Of a DNA stretch of 64,000 nucleotides, positions 12,301 to 26,000 are shown one piece after another; position 1 is the first letter of the stretch; each line of letters starts with the position of its first letter. The DNA comes from Malurus cyaneus samueli (lineage: Eukaryota; Chordata; Aves; Passeriformes; Maluridae): assembly GCA_009741485.1 (NCBI GenBank), contig CM019218.1:46733312-46797311 (forward strand). Reading direction: 5' to 3'. The position numbers and the translations under genes were made by a program. The notes under the pieces were generated by a model. It was given only the letters and a program-made list of their open reading frames with translations. It did not search any database and was not told the DNA's origin.

Positions 12301-15300
12301 AAAACTCAAACAAAAGCTACAAGCAGAAGCCCCAGTATATGATTAAGGTCTAAAGTGTTTTGATACATTAGAATCATTGTTAACTGCTAGGATTTAAAAA
12401 ATCAATACACAGGAAAAAGTATCAACCGGTTCCAATTAGTGAAACCAATGAAAACATCCAACAAAACAGCACAACCCAGAACCTCTACACCCAAATCCTC
12501 AAGAAATTGGTTCTGATTAGGAATATACCACAGGCTATAAAGGTTTCTCATAATGAATTTATTGCCATGATCCAGTGGAGTGATATATTTAGCTCTATGT
12601 TGCAGCTCTCCAGAGCAGAGCAATGCTTTTGTTATGCCATTACTTCAGCCAGTAGCACTTTGTGTAACATGGTACGAGGGCTGTGCTTCCAGGTCTAGCC
12701 TGACCTTCTAAATTAAGTCATTTGAATGCCTGAATATTTCATAAGCACTTTCAACAGTTAATGTTTGCATGCCCTTTAGTCAGTTTTTTTTTAGTCGGGT
12801 TCCAACAATAAAAATATTTTGGTTAAGCTTACCAAATCCCATTGTATCAATTTTTATGGTCAAGATACCAGCACAATTAGACTAATCACCAGAGTGAAAT
12901 AGCTTAAACTATATTGTCTCATGCCTTGACTTTTTCTTTTATATGAAGTATTTTCTTCAGATTCTGGATTTAAACAACCATACCCCCAGCTGTGCAGAGA
13001 GGGTAGTTCTGTGAAGAAATGGGACTGCTCACTCTACATAGTGCTAGTATTTAAATTACGTACATATGAGTCTTGGCAGGATTGAAGCTGTGTTTATCAC
13101 ATTATAAAAAGCCAAACATTTTTTGTTGCTCCAGTGTTTTGGTGTGAGGCTTGTATTTCAGTGGCACCTCTTACAATCTAACATTGAAAGTTAATGACTA
13201 CTACCATTTCTAGTTCTTAAAACTCCAGAACTATAAATTACATTGTAATCAACCTTTCACATAAATCAAGTTCTCCATGTTGTTGAATATATTTTATAAA
13301 AAAACATCAAGCAGGATGCATGCCCTTTAGTTCCAAGCACACAATGATTTTTTTTTTACTTGCTACAAACACTGATATCTAGATGTTTTTTATCTTTTCA
13401 GTGTATATTTCTAAGCTTTAATACTCAGAGGTCAATGCATGAACTCTGTACTACACTGAAATAAATACGACAGCTCACTTACATTCTGGGTTTTGTGAGA
13501 TGTGTCCCAAATAATGTAGGAAGAATTAGTATCAACTGTTCATGAGAAAAAGGAATAAGATGTATAATGTTGATAATAATAAGGAACTGAAACAGCAGTA
13601 CATTTCTTTTGCACATTAGAACAGACTGCCTTCTGGAATGTGATCCATTCTTTATTTTTACAATTAGTGACAAGAAAATGTATAGTATTGGAATGGTTTT
13701 CTTTTCAAATGCCACTTTTTTTTTTTTAGCAGAAAAGGAATTGCCTATAAACTAAAAATTACAAGTCATTTTTCTCCACTTTTTCTTCAAAAATTCGCCA
13801 TTTTCCTGTGTTGGTAGATTGTTTTTGTAATGTGTATATATATATATTGATTTTCAGTGTATCAGTCACTGCATTCTGTAATAAATACAGAGTCTTTAAC
13901 TGCAATAAAAAGGTCTCCATGTTGAAGAATGTATCACTACTTGGAACTTAGCACCTTCTGTTCTAAAACTGCATGTCAGTTTTGACTCAAGTTCCAGCTT
14001 GGTTTTCAATGAAGTCTCTTACCTTTAGCAAAATAAAACTTCTACTGAAGACAAATATATACTTGTGGAAAATCAAGTGCATATGTAGGAGTTTGCATGC
14101 TTAAACAAAAGCATAAGCTCCATTTCTTGTTTCATCATGCTTCTGTGCTTTGGGATTTTTGTTGCTGTAGATGCATAAGGTCAAATTCTAACAAATTTCT
14201 AACAAATTGATGAATGTCAGCATTTATCTAGAAAAATACAGATAGGCACAGTTCTGAAAGGACTGAAATTTTCAGAACAGTTTGGATTCTGTGGAACCAT
14301 TATGGGTGTTTCATATTTTGGGAACTTTAAGTGTCAGATATAAAGAACAAACTGTCCTGCAGCATTCTGTCCCTGGATCCCATGCAGCCTGTGGAAGGGT
14401 GAGGAAAGGGCAAACACACAGTAATATTTCCTCAGTATACTCTTCCAATTTCCCACAAAATATGATTAATGGGCTGCTTGATTCAGAGGTGGTAATTCGG
14501 GTTTAATGACCCTTGATAGAATTATCATCTATGAACGTGTCCTGTCTCTTTTGAACCCTTTAACAGACAGCTGCAGTGTGTGTGGGGATCAGCTCAGCAG
14601 TTAGCAGTATGCTCTATGTTTGCACCTTGTACCTTGCAGGTGTCCCCTAGATCTTAGAATGGACATTCTCAGGATGAACTGTTCCCTTTTCATCTTCTCT
14701 GTTACACTACACTCAGTGAGTTTAACTCAGAGTGTTTTCAACTCTTTTCCAGGTTGAAAAGTAAAAATATATTTATTTATTCTTTATATGAAAGCTGTTC
14801 TTCATTTGGGCCACTCTCCTTAGCCTTTTCTGCAGTTAATTTGGAAAGAAACCTCTTGCACAAAATACCACTCTCTGAGCAGCATCAAACTTTGGCACTG
14901 ATTCATGAGAACCTTTGTGGCAATCTTTTTCACTTCAGTGGGTTTGAAACTCCATTTCTGAATAGGGAGTTGTGTCTTGAAGTGGGTTCTTGATGTGTGG
15001 AGGTTGTGTGGTAATGAGGATGTCGTGATGATACCAAAGATACCAGATTCGTTTTTTTTCTTTTTTTTTAAGAGATACTTAAAAATATCTTACTGAGAAT
15101 GTAATAAACTCTGGACTCTGAGGCAAGCCAGAAATGTCATCTGTAAAACTCAAAGGACATAGCATTAGTGTTGAGAAAAAATGAAATAGGAACATGTTTA
15201 GTAACTCTCATGCAATTGAGAATGGCAAGAGCATAATGTGCAACCTGACACAGCCACTGGCTCAAAAGCCTAAGCTCAATGAGGAATAGAAGAAGAAATA

Positions 15301-15617
15301 CAAGAAGGGTTGTCCTTGTCCCCTCTAAACAAGTTGACCTTTTGGAAGAGGTTAATTATCAGTGTTTTTTTCAGGATATCTTGATTTGTTTAACTGTGTC
15401 ACCTCACTTCAGGTCTGACCAATGACATTTGACAGTTTTCTGCCAAAGGGCATATCTAGCCAAACTGGGCTCATTTTCCTTGTTTTCACCTCCTCCTGAC
15501 CACATTAAAGTGATTTCAGGCTAATCATGATCCCCTTGCTCCAATCAGATCATTCACAATACTGTCCCCTTGCTTAGTGAGTGAATTAGTATCTATTCAC
15601 TATATCCCTCCCCCATC

Positions 15618-15725
15618 TTTTTTTTTTTGTTTGGTTTCTTTTTGTTTGTTTGTTTGGTTTTTTTTTTTGTTTTGTTGGTTTTTTTTTTGTTTTTTTTTTT
15701 TTTTTGTTTGTTTTGTTTTGTTTTT
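15618..15725. repeat. T-rich low-complexity tract with G interruptions
   Basis: About 108 bases consist almost wholly of T with scattered G and a single C, in TTTG/TTTTG-like units. The overlapping 61-codon frame rich in Phe is an artefact of this composition. Confidence 0.93.
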
Positions 15726-18700
15726 ATTCTGGCATGATTTGCCAATAGAGAAAATTCTCTAAAACACTATCAAGATGAAGTTCCATCATTCAATTAATAT
15801 GAATATATAAATTGTAAAGAAAATAGAGAGATGCATTGAAATAGTTTCCGTAGGAATTTGTCTCAACAGAAGAAACAGAAATCTATTAAGGATATAGCCC
15901 TGATCCCATGAATTCATCACAGGTATTACCTTCTGTGAAAATAATATTAATAGATTTGTAGCCAGGCGGCTTGATCAGAACTGATTCTTTTTCATTAGCT
16001 CTCACATTGAAATTATGTTATTATGGACTTATCTTTCTTACCTTTTCTTCTTTAAATTGCTGTTAGTTTAACCCATGTGTCCTCATATTTACCTTAGTCT
16101 GTACTGATATAAATTTAAAAAGTTGAATATTAGCCACATTGTCATAAATGCTCTTGAAGAGTTATTCCAGATTAAGCTGAGACCTGTTCAATGACTACTC
16201 AAAATTTGTTGCCCTGTAGATAGCAGTAATGAGAGGCCAACACACTCATGTTGGGAATGAATCCTCATGTCTATTAAGATTTGTTTGAACAGGTTTCCAT
16301 CACAACAGGTGCACAATTACTTTATGAGTAAAATATTATCAGCCTTCCAAATTAGCCAGGGCAAAATGCAAGTTGTCTGATTAAATAATCAAACCCAATA
16401 CTTAAAATACACTTGATTTCTACAGGAATTTTAAGATGCTAAGTCCCAGTCTATCAGGGAATCTGTGATTGTTTGCAGCATGCAAGTAGCAGCTTGTAGA
16501 GTATTCTGTTTGGTAGGTTTTACAAAATTCACCCTGCATTATACAACACAAAACCACCAAAAAAGCATATAATAACGGGTTTTACTTCTAGTAAAACAAT
16601 TTTAATCTGCCAATGAAGGTATTATATTGTGCATTAAAGTCAGAAAAAAGGGGCCTCTAATGGAAAATAGTTTGAAAGTGTTCTGCATTCAATTAGGAGG
16701 CACATCAGTTTGGAAATACAAAACCCAATGTTCTTTTTAAAATAATTTAGTTTATGAAGAGGGAGGGACTAGAGGAAAATCCTCTGAGTCTCAAGTGCAG
16801 CTTGCTGTGTGGAGATCACACATGTCACCAGTTACTGGATAGCTTAGTAAACACAGTAACCCAGAGACCCCCAAGAAATGAGTAAAATCTGAAACAGTAG
16901 GTTCACCACAAGGGGAAAAGTTAACAGTGCAGCTGTCAGGCTCAGATTTTATACAGGTAACTGTTTTTTTCCTATTTGAATCTGTTTGTCAGTCAAGGAA
17001 CATTATGAATCAGGAGATGGGATCTCAAATACAAAACCACAAAGTAGGAGACAGCATCTGGAGGAGCTCCAAGCCACAAAAATTAGGGAAGAAACACAGA
17101 GGGAACAAAAACTGTAAATGCTTGCATGGATTCTGCCTCTATATACATTGAATTTAAATAATTGTGTTGATACATCAGTAATAATAATTGCTGATAAAAA
17201 TTATAGTCCTTATTTTGGGCAGCAATATGTTTTACTAAATGTGAAATTAAATGCAATTTGTATTAATTAGGGGTAATATGAAAGTATGTAAGCGGTTGAC
17301 ATTTCCAACATTTTTAAACACACTACTATGTGTGAAGATAGATCTTTTGCATTTGTTTTGACTTGGAGACACTGCAGATTGATATATGCCCCCAAAGTGT
17401 TCTGTTGACATAAGATCCCAGTTCTAACCCCTGAGATCAGAAAATTATTTATAGCTCAGTGTAGTTTGAAATTTAATTATGGGATTTGATCTTTGATGTA
17501 AATGTTTAGTAGACAATTGCAATTCTCCCTGAAAGCTGGAACATACCCTTAGTGTAGATTCTGAAACAAAGCCTGCTGTTAAAATGCAGACGGCATGCTC
17601 AAGTTGCAGGATTTAAAAAGTCAGTGTAGTGTGTGCAGATATTTTATGCAGGTTAATACAAATTATTTGTTCTAAATGTAGTGAAACTTAGACTTCAAAT
17701 CTCGATTGGTAACATCAAAAGAATATGAAAAGGTTTATTAAGGGAGGGAGAGAAAATGAAATGGTCATAGCTGTTCTGGGGTTTGCTTTTTCCAGATTTC
17801 TTAAGCCTATTGATTTGTAATTGAAAGTTTTACCATTCCTGCTTTCCACTGGTGCCAGGATCCATTTGCTTAAGTATTGCTGGGATTCTGCAAGAGTCAC
17901 AGGGTGTCTGTGAATGTTCTTTTAGAGTCTATATAAAATAGAGGTTTCCTGCTTCAGGATGTATTAATGAATTAATGAACCCTCTTATATGTTTGGTTTT
18001 TTTTTTAAATTTCTTTTTCTTGTGTTGTTTTCTTCCCCTCCAAGGGGTTCTGTTTTGCAATTTTGGGCCTCTCACATTTCAGCCAAAGATAGGATGCCTG
18101 CTTTTGAAGGGCAAGGGTTTTTCTGAAGAGAAATACTTAATCCTATCAGGTTATGGTCTGCCACTTTTCAAGACAGCAGTGATTGACAAAAGCACTTTGA
18201 GTCCCTGCATACTCTCAGAAAACTTCAGACAGATATCAACACTTGGTGCTAAGAGAGGGACATAGTGAAAACTCTCCCTCTGCTGACCTGGAAAAACCAC
18301 AGTCAGTCTCCACAGAGGGCTAAAGTTTAGTTGACTTAATAGATAGGTGAGGTTCTTCTTCCACTTTGCCTCTTCCCGTTCTCTTCCATGTGTATTGTGC
18401 TCCAAACCATGAGAAAAACTCTTTTCTGAGTTACAGCCACCAAAAAGGGCTATGGTGCTTAGCAGCAAATAACTCGTGACAAAATATGGGTGTTAATTGC
18501 TCATCAGCTGAATTGCCATAAAAAAAAAATCACATTATGACATCTATGTCTGTGTAAAATATTCAAATATGTATGTTAAATACAGAAATTAATATGAAGT
18601 TCAAGTCCAGAAGTGAAGGAAAACAATTGATGTACTAAAAATGAATGGTTTTTAACTTGCTTTAATGAAATAATCTTCACAAAGGACAAAGCTGTTCCTT

Positions 18701-18732
18701 CCAATAGGCTCGCTCCAACACTTACATCATGA

Positions 18733-18842
18733 TTGGAGCAACCTGGTGTGGTGGAAGTTGTCCCTGCCTATGGCAGAGGGGCTGGAATGCGATGATCTTT
18801 GAGGTCCCTTCTAACCTAAGCTATTCCATGTTTTTGTGATGT
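18733..18842 (+). mobile_element. CR1 LINE 3' end fragment
   Basis: The sequence runs through GGAGCAACCTGGTGTGGTGG, TTGTCCCTGCCTATGGCAGA and GATGATCTTTGAGGTCCCTT to a degraded terminal repeat (CTATTCCATGTTTTTGTGAT). This is the sense orientation of the last roughly 110 bases of CR1, the same as SOX6 transcription. It is short and more diverged than the copy at 6126. I could not extend it upstream with confidence. Confidence 0.88.
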
Positions 18843-19233
18843 GTTAAAGGGGAGCACTACTCCACTCTTATCAAAGCCAGATCCCACAGACCAGCTGGCA
18901 TCACCACGTCCAAGGCTGAGACTGCACGTCCTGTTCAAAATGATAACATTTGTAGACTCAGTTTTGAAAGATTTTGTTTTCTTGAACTTTTCTTGTTCTT
19001 CAAGAACTCAAGATGTATGATGTTAAAAGTGAGCATTAGAAGGTTAGTTGGTAAAATAAGTAATGTTTTTGCCATCTGTACCCATTCAGGCTTTTACAGG
19101 ATTAGTAGAGCTCATTTTCCTCAGTGTTAGCCATGTCATAGCAGGTGTAGAGTTGTGAAGCTGGTTAGGCAACTGAGGATTACTTCTAAACTAAATTCAT
19201 ACCTAAAGCAATAACTTCACTTAGTAAAATATC

Positions 19234-19255
19234 TTTTTTTTTTTTTTTTTTTTTT
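19234..19255. repeat. Poly-T tract (22 T)
   Basis: Twenty-two consecutive T residues in intron sequence, with no recognisable mobile element attached. Confidence 0.95.
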
Positions 19256-20240
19256 GGCATGGGGAAAAAACTGGAGTGTGTGTGTGAGTGCTGCCTTATA
19301 AATATATTTTAATGTATTCCCTTTATCTCCATTCATCCCCTTGTGAAAGTTTATGCAGACAGAAGTCTGCATATGTTGAGCCCATGATACAGCTGAAGCT
19401 GTGGGCTTAGCTTTGCTGTAGGTTGCTGATGGCCCCTAAATGCAGAACTTTTAAGGTACCCAAGAGCAGAAAAACCTCATCTTTGCTTTGGCATATCCAG
19501 CCAATGCTCCAAGGAGGAAATTGAAAGTTTGTAAGCCAATGCATTCCACGCCACTTGGAAGTTACCAAAGTGCTACTGGCTTCTAGAAAGTGATATCTAA
19601 ATATCCCAAGTCCTCCTGCAGTCTTACAACAATATTTCTATTTATATTTCTGTTTATTTTAATATCCTGACACTGAAAAATGTATTGATGGCTATACTTT
19701 AGAAATTACTGTAAGGATGCAGTTGGTAGCTTTTTTTTTTGTGCTGAGTTTATTACCTACGTGGAACTCAGTGATTCACTTTAGGTTTTGAGCAGATCAT
19801 GTCAGCCCTAGGCCTAAGGTGTATAAACCATCACACAGATTCAGGTTTTCAGGTCCACTAGCTGGTGTTGCACAGCAGAAAAGTAAATGAAATTATTTCT
19901 GTGTTAAGGAAAGACAGTTGATTGATACATCGGTATGACTTTCCATACTGGGAAAACAAATCTTAATAAAAAAATAATCAAGTACTGTATTTGAAAGGCT
20001 AAAGTTGCTGCAAAAGAACTCAGAGAAAAAGCAGAATGGAAATCTTTGGCATAAGAGGGGGAAAAACAGCAAAATACTCATTTGATTGCAGGAGTAATCA
20101 TAAATTGACACACAGGAATAAAGAACAGGAAAAATCATACTTTTTGCAGTAATATTATTTCTACCTCTAACTACTTTCAGTTCCAGGGATTTCCAAACCG
20201 GGTGTTTGTGTATTTTGAGTCAGTAAATAGAATCCTTTCC

Positions 20241-20365
20241 CCTCTTTCAAATACCTGTCCAGTCTGCTCTTGAACCAATATAAAACTTAGGGCCAGCAAC
20301 ATAATTTAGAAAGACATTCCACAGCTGAATTGTCCATTGTGTGAAGAACCACATAAGGATAAAAT
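20241..20365. repeat. Probable ancient CR1/L3-like fragment
   Basis: The pieces CCAGTCTGCTCTTGAACC, AGACATTCCACAGCTGAATT and GTCCATTGTGTGAAGAACCA resemble, in order, an old CR1/L3-related repeat known from reptile genomes, which has a block like 'gagttccacaggttgact' followed by 'tgcgttgtgtgaagaa'. The copy is heavily diverged. Orientation is probably opposite to the LINE sense strand, but I leave it open. Confidence 0.4.
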
Positions 20366-23036
20366 AAATTGAAAACTTTAAAGGTGATGTTATGTGATTC
20401 ACACCCATTTATCTCACTTGTAAAAACAGTTTAAGATTTCATCTGAGTCAATGGGTCTTAGATGTTTTAAATGTTTTTGAAAACATGGCGATAGGAATGT
20501 TTGCAATAGTAAGAGGCCTAAATCTGTTTAAAAACCTGGCCCAGAGACGCTCAAATCTGAGAAACCCTTTGGAAAAATACCTGAGATCCTTGCAGGTACA
20601 GAGAGATTGAAATTTTAATTTAAAATTTATTTCAAATTCATAGAGAGGAAAGAACCTCAGAACACCTTGCTTAAGTTCAAAATTATTTTAAAGTCCCGAT
20701 TAGTCTTCATCTAAGTTGACTTTATCCGACTTACTCTAAGAAACATGTCAAAAATTTTGCATTGAGTTACAATAGTGTATTCTACCAGACAAAACTCTTT
20801 TGATAGGACACTTAAAAGAAAGATAATTAACTTTCAAAGCCAATTGAGAGTAGTATCAGTAGAAATCTGTTTTCCCCACTTCTGCTGCTTCTTTGTGTTT
20901 TTAGTTTGTCTTGTTAGGAAGGAAAAATAATTCTCCAGTTGTGGTTGCTGTAGAAATTAAATAATGAAAATGCAACCTGGACAGTATTATGTTGTCTTAA
21001 GGATAGAGAAACAATTGGAGCATCCTGATTTCTTAAATATATCCCAGGTCTATTTATAATATATGGAATTAGAATGCTGTTATAGCGGAATTCAAAACCT
21101 CTTGGTATGTTTCCTACATATTCCCAGTGCTTCAAGATTTATTGTGAATCATAGCACTGTGCCTAAAATTTTGCTAAATTCATGCCTTTGAATATTGGAT
21201 TATATAAAGTCCTTTGAACAGGCAGAGTTTACATTTTCTTTCTGAGTGCTCCTGTTTGAGTGGTAGAATACCTATGAAAGCACCAAAAATAACACGATAG
21301 CGCTCTGGGTTGGGATTGTGAAGAACTTAATTACCAAAGGCTCTGCAGCAAAGAGCTGTGCTAAATGTTTTGCTTTGTGATCAACTAGGTATATAAATAA
21401 ATTGAATTAAGAAGATTTCTGCCTGCACTTTCAGTCGCTTCTGAGATCCATCTGGCTAAACACTCTCATGCTTGTGGTTAGAGTATAATTGTACCAGAAC
21501 ACTCTTGGAATATGTGTGGAACTTGTGCCTGCAAATGTAGGCCACCCTGTTTGTGCTCTGGTTAATGTAATTTAGGAGGTCTTTCTCTACTTAGAAAACT
21601 TGTCTGATAATTTGGTAGCCTATTTACAGGAGCACAACAAGCTTGTAGTAGAATTCTGGAATGCATTATTTTAATTTAATTATTTATTTAGAACATAAAC
21701 CTTGAGGAAAAAAGAGCATGGTTTACCTGCTTAGTTTTTGTTTCTCATACCCATGCAGCGAGGTTGTGGTTATTACAAAAGAAATAAGATAATTCTTATT
21801 TTTAGAATTAATATGCTGTGCTGAATTGGTTTTACACGTTGTTAGGTTCTGTGCAACGGATAAGTAGCACTTTAAATTTGTAACTGTTTGATTATGAACT
21901 TAATTTAAAATAATAATCAGATTTACAAGCCTGAAGCTGCTAATATTGACCACCTAATGCCATTATTCATGAACATATCAATGGACCCTCTGAAATGAAT
22001 GTAAATCCTTCAAATGACTTCTTTGGACACATTCTAAATGTATAAAATGTTTTTGCTCTTCCATGCATATCAAAGGCTTTTGAGTAAATTGTCTCTTCTC
22101 AGATGAGGTAGGAAGTTTCTTCTTTACAGCTTCTGTGATAGACAGGCTATGCTAATGTCCTTGTTTTGCAATAAACTTTGCTTCTTCATTACTTATCACC
22201 AGAGGCAATAAAAATCTTCAGAGGCAAATATAAGTTTTTCATTGATATACTTGTTTGTATTTGTAAGACATGAAAGATGAACATGTAATTAAGATCAAAA
22301 TTAAAATTTATATTTAAAGTATATAAATCTTGCAGTACTAATACTCCTCATATTTATATTTAGACATTTCTGAGTTGTGTAGCTAATAATTACTAACTAA
22401 GAACTCATGGAAGTAACTTATTTAACAAGATATAAAAAGTAACTGCAAGACATCAGAAGTCAGAGTACATTTCACAGGGGCATGTCTCCTCTCCTGTGTA
22501 TATTATGCATTTTGGATGCAGTGGAAGAAATGCATTTGGGTTACACTTCTCAGCATGGGAAAAGAGGCAAGATTCCCAGAGTGTTTTGGAGTGTGATCCT
22601 CAGTGTTAGCTTTAAGGCAAATGAGCCCAAATAATTGAATCCCAATATGTAAATCAATTAGCCTTTTAATGAAAAAACTGCAGTTGCCCCTGTGGAAAAG
22701 ATCTCTATCCTTCTTGCACCTACAGAGAAAAGTATTAATTCCTATCCTTGATCTCACAGCCCTTCCTGGCACACCGGGTCAACTTCACTGCACTGTGCTC
22801 CTTAAACTGAGATTAGCCCTGCAGGATTACACAGTGATGAGACGTGGTCTTTCACCTGATTTGCACATGTCCAACTGCAGAATTGCACACAAAAGCTGCA
22901 TGAAGTTCAACTGACCCCTTTTCTTGCTGTCACCCCATGGATGTATTTGCAGACATTAAAACGTAAAGTGTTGTTCACTATTTAAAGAGAAGAATTGCAT
23001 TATTTCTGCAAATACAATAGCTAAAAGCAGCAAAAA

Positions 23037-23056
23037 NNNNNNNNNNNNNNNNNNNN
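23037..23056. other. Assembly gap (20 N)
   Basis: Twenty undetermined bases lie between five A and fourteen T. The true length of the gap is unknown. A homopolymer or A-to-T hairpin that short reads could not cross is a likely cause. Confidence 0.98.
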
Positions 23057-26000
23057 TTTTTTTTTTTTTTCTGTAGCTTGCTGCTGAAAATCGAAAACGT
23101 AAAACATTTAATTCTTTTTCACTTTTCATTATTAATCCATAGTTTAGACAATGGAAAAGACTGAAAAAGCCCAAAGCATAGATTGTTTTACATCATGAAC
23201 CAGTTTTAGTGAAAGACAAATAATCAGCTAAAGAAATCACAAGTAACTAACTCCTGTTAGGTAAGGAAATTAATGTAATCTAATTCATATGAACTATACT
23301 CATCAAATGAGACATTAAGAGAACTTCCTCTAAATCCAGCTTCCTTCCAGCCACTTTCGTGTGTGTACATATACAATTCTCTTTCCAGAATAAGATTAGA
23401 TAGCGCAGATATTCATTCCATCCCCATGATTGAAGACACAACTTTTAATTGGGGAGTTCTTCCTTTTAAATAAGTGGGTTTTTTTTTTTGCACTTGCATG
23501 GAAAGAAATACTAGTTTTAAAAGAATGAAAAATTGCATAGATCTAGGAATTCTATCATGTTTACAAAATAAAAAAAATAAGATTAATGGCACCAGAAATC
23601 ACTTGTTAAAGTTTAAATTGAATATTGAAACAAATTTACTTCTATCCAGCTGTATGTTGTTAAGAAAGAATAATCAATGAAATAGAGCAATTTCAAATTC
23701 AGTCCTGAATTCTCCATTTAAATTTCTTTCTTCAGCAGACTTCCAATGTTTTCATGTTGGTTGATAAGATTCTACTTATTGCAGACTCTAAATAAATTGT
23801 GGCTCTCGGCATTGTAATTCCAATATATATGGAATTTTTGTGTATAAGCAAAAAAAAAAAAATCTGATTCACATGTAAAAGAAGATGTTACAAAAAGCAT
23901 CTCTTTTATTGCAGTGTTTTATGTGAATATTAGAGATGGATTACTAGTCATATTTCAGATTATCCGTTCCTCTCCACCAAGACACTGGTACAAATATTGA
24001 CCTAGAAGTAAAAGACTTATTCTTCTTTTCTGTAAACTAAATTTAGGATTTTCTATTGAACTCAAACGTCTAAAACATTGCTTAATTTAATTACGGAACA
24101 GTAAGAGTACTAGTGTGGCAGAACTTCATTCAGCACATATTAGAAATCAGAAGAGAAAAATAAAAACTGGAAAAATTATCCAGAAAACAAAATTATGTTT
24201 AGGAAAAAAAAAATGCCATTGTGTTGAAATTCCTCTGAAACTGGTGTAAAATGCTGGGCTGTATTTCTCTGTGTAAGCACTTTGTTCTCAGTTTTACATC
24301 TATAGTTTCACATTAAGCTATAAACAGCTTATGGAGATAGTTTAATAAGAAAGCACATTTAAAATGTCTGATATTAAGTGCACAGTTTTTTATGCCAAAT
24401 GATGCTGTCAGGGAAAATCTCAAATCTACAACTGGAGTTTTAGTGTGTTTCTACATGCCTAATATAGTCAGTTTTCTAGAAACTGAGATGAGGGTTTTTT
24501 TTTTTTTTTTTTATTTCTCTTTGATGGCTCTGCAATTAGCTCTTTCACAATTACAAAAGTCAGCCAAAGTTGATGAAAGTATCCCTGTGTTTTGAGTCAA
24601 GTTCAGAGATAAAATAATGGGGAAGGTGAACAACTAGCTTCACTTAGTGTTTATGAGAACATGGGGATCAGTTCTCATGCCATAGTAAATACAGGGGATT
24701 TCTAGAGAAGTTTTTGATCTACATGTACGTGTGAATAATGTGAAGAGAGAATTAGATCTGCAGAATTGTTAATTCCAGTGCAGTGCAGAAACAACAAGCA
24801 TTGTGAACATAATTACTGAGGGACTTGATTTTTTTTTCTGATATTTGTATTTGTGTCTTATTATCAGAAGGAAAAGTGTTGATATATCCATTTCCCCATG
24901 ACACTGCCCCTGTTGTGCTATGCGATGACTTAAATCCTTGTAGGCCTCTTGGGTTGAAGGTAGTTTTACAGCCCCTGCAAATGAGAAAATTTAAAGGATT
25001 TAACTTTCAAACCATGTTTATGTTTTTCTCATCATGAGGAAGGCATTATTTTGAGCCGCTATTTTTGTTTGTGCTTATTGTGCATTCTCTGATAGGGACA
25101 GCAAAACCAATCTCGGGCTTTTTTTTACTTATGATATTAATGTTCAGAAGAAAAGCTGTTAAACATCTTCTGTGCAAGGATGTTTGGACAGAGAAGGTTC
25201 TTATCCTGAAAGTTTGTTCCTTTTGTGACATTTAAGCATTTTTGCTTTCCTTATTAGTACAGTTCCTGATGTCTCAGAATCTCCTGATTCTTCTGCAGAA
25301 AACGAACTGTTGTATGAGTAAATGATGGTTAGATTTTGTTTGTTGGGTTTTCTGTCATTTCTTTTCACTTTCCACACCTCTTTTACCTTGATTTTTTTCT
25401 AATATACTATTTCTGTCTGTTATATGGCCCACAAATACAATTTGTAATCTTAAGTGTTATTATCCTCAGCATAATATCCTCCTCCCCTTCCCCCTCTCTG
25501 TGATCTAGGGAAGCACTGTCATCTGTATTTAAATGGCAGAAACAGAAGCTGAAGGTCAGGATATTTTTTCATCTCTAAAGTTCTGAGTGAGTGCCTTAAA
25601 TGGATGGATCATCTTTACTCCCATTTGTATTTTTTTTTAACTTTAAAAGTATTAGAATTGAGCATTAGAGTCAATAATAACAGTAATGTAATTTTTTCTC
25701 TCTATATAACACCTCTTTGTTAATTTTATTTTTATATACTATGCTCTTGGCAACAATCTACTCAGTTAACAAAAAAAACAACTTTATCTCATATTTTTCT
25801 CTTTATCTCATATTTTAGTGTTTGTATCACTGTACAAATTACTCACAGCCATGGCCTCTGCTGTATATCTCTGTTATATTCTAACTAAGCAAGAACAGGT
25901 TGGCTATGAGTTTTGAGTTGAAATGTATAATATTTTTCCCATATAGACTCTGAACAACTCATATCAAATATATATGAAGCATTTCTAAGCCAACTGAAAG

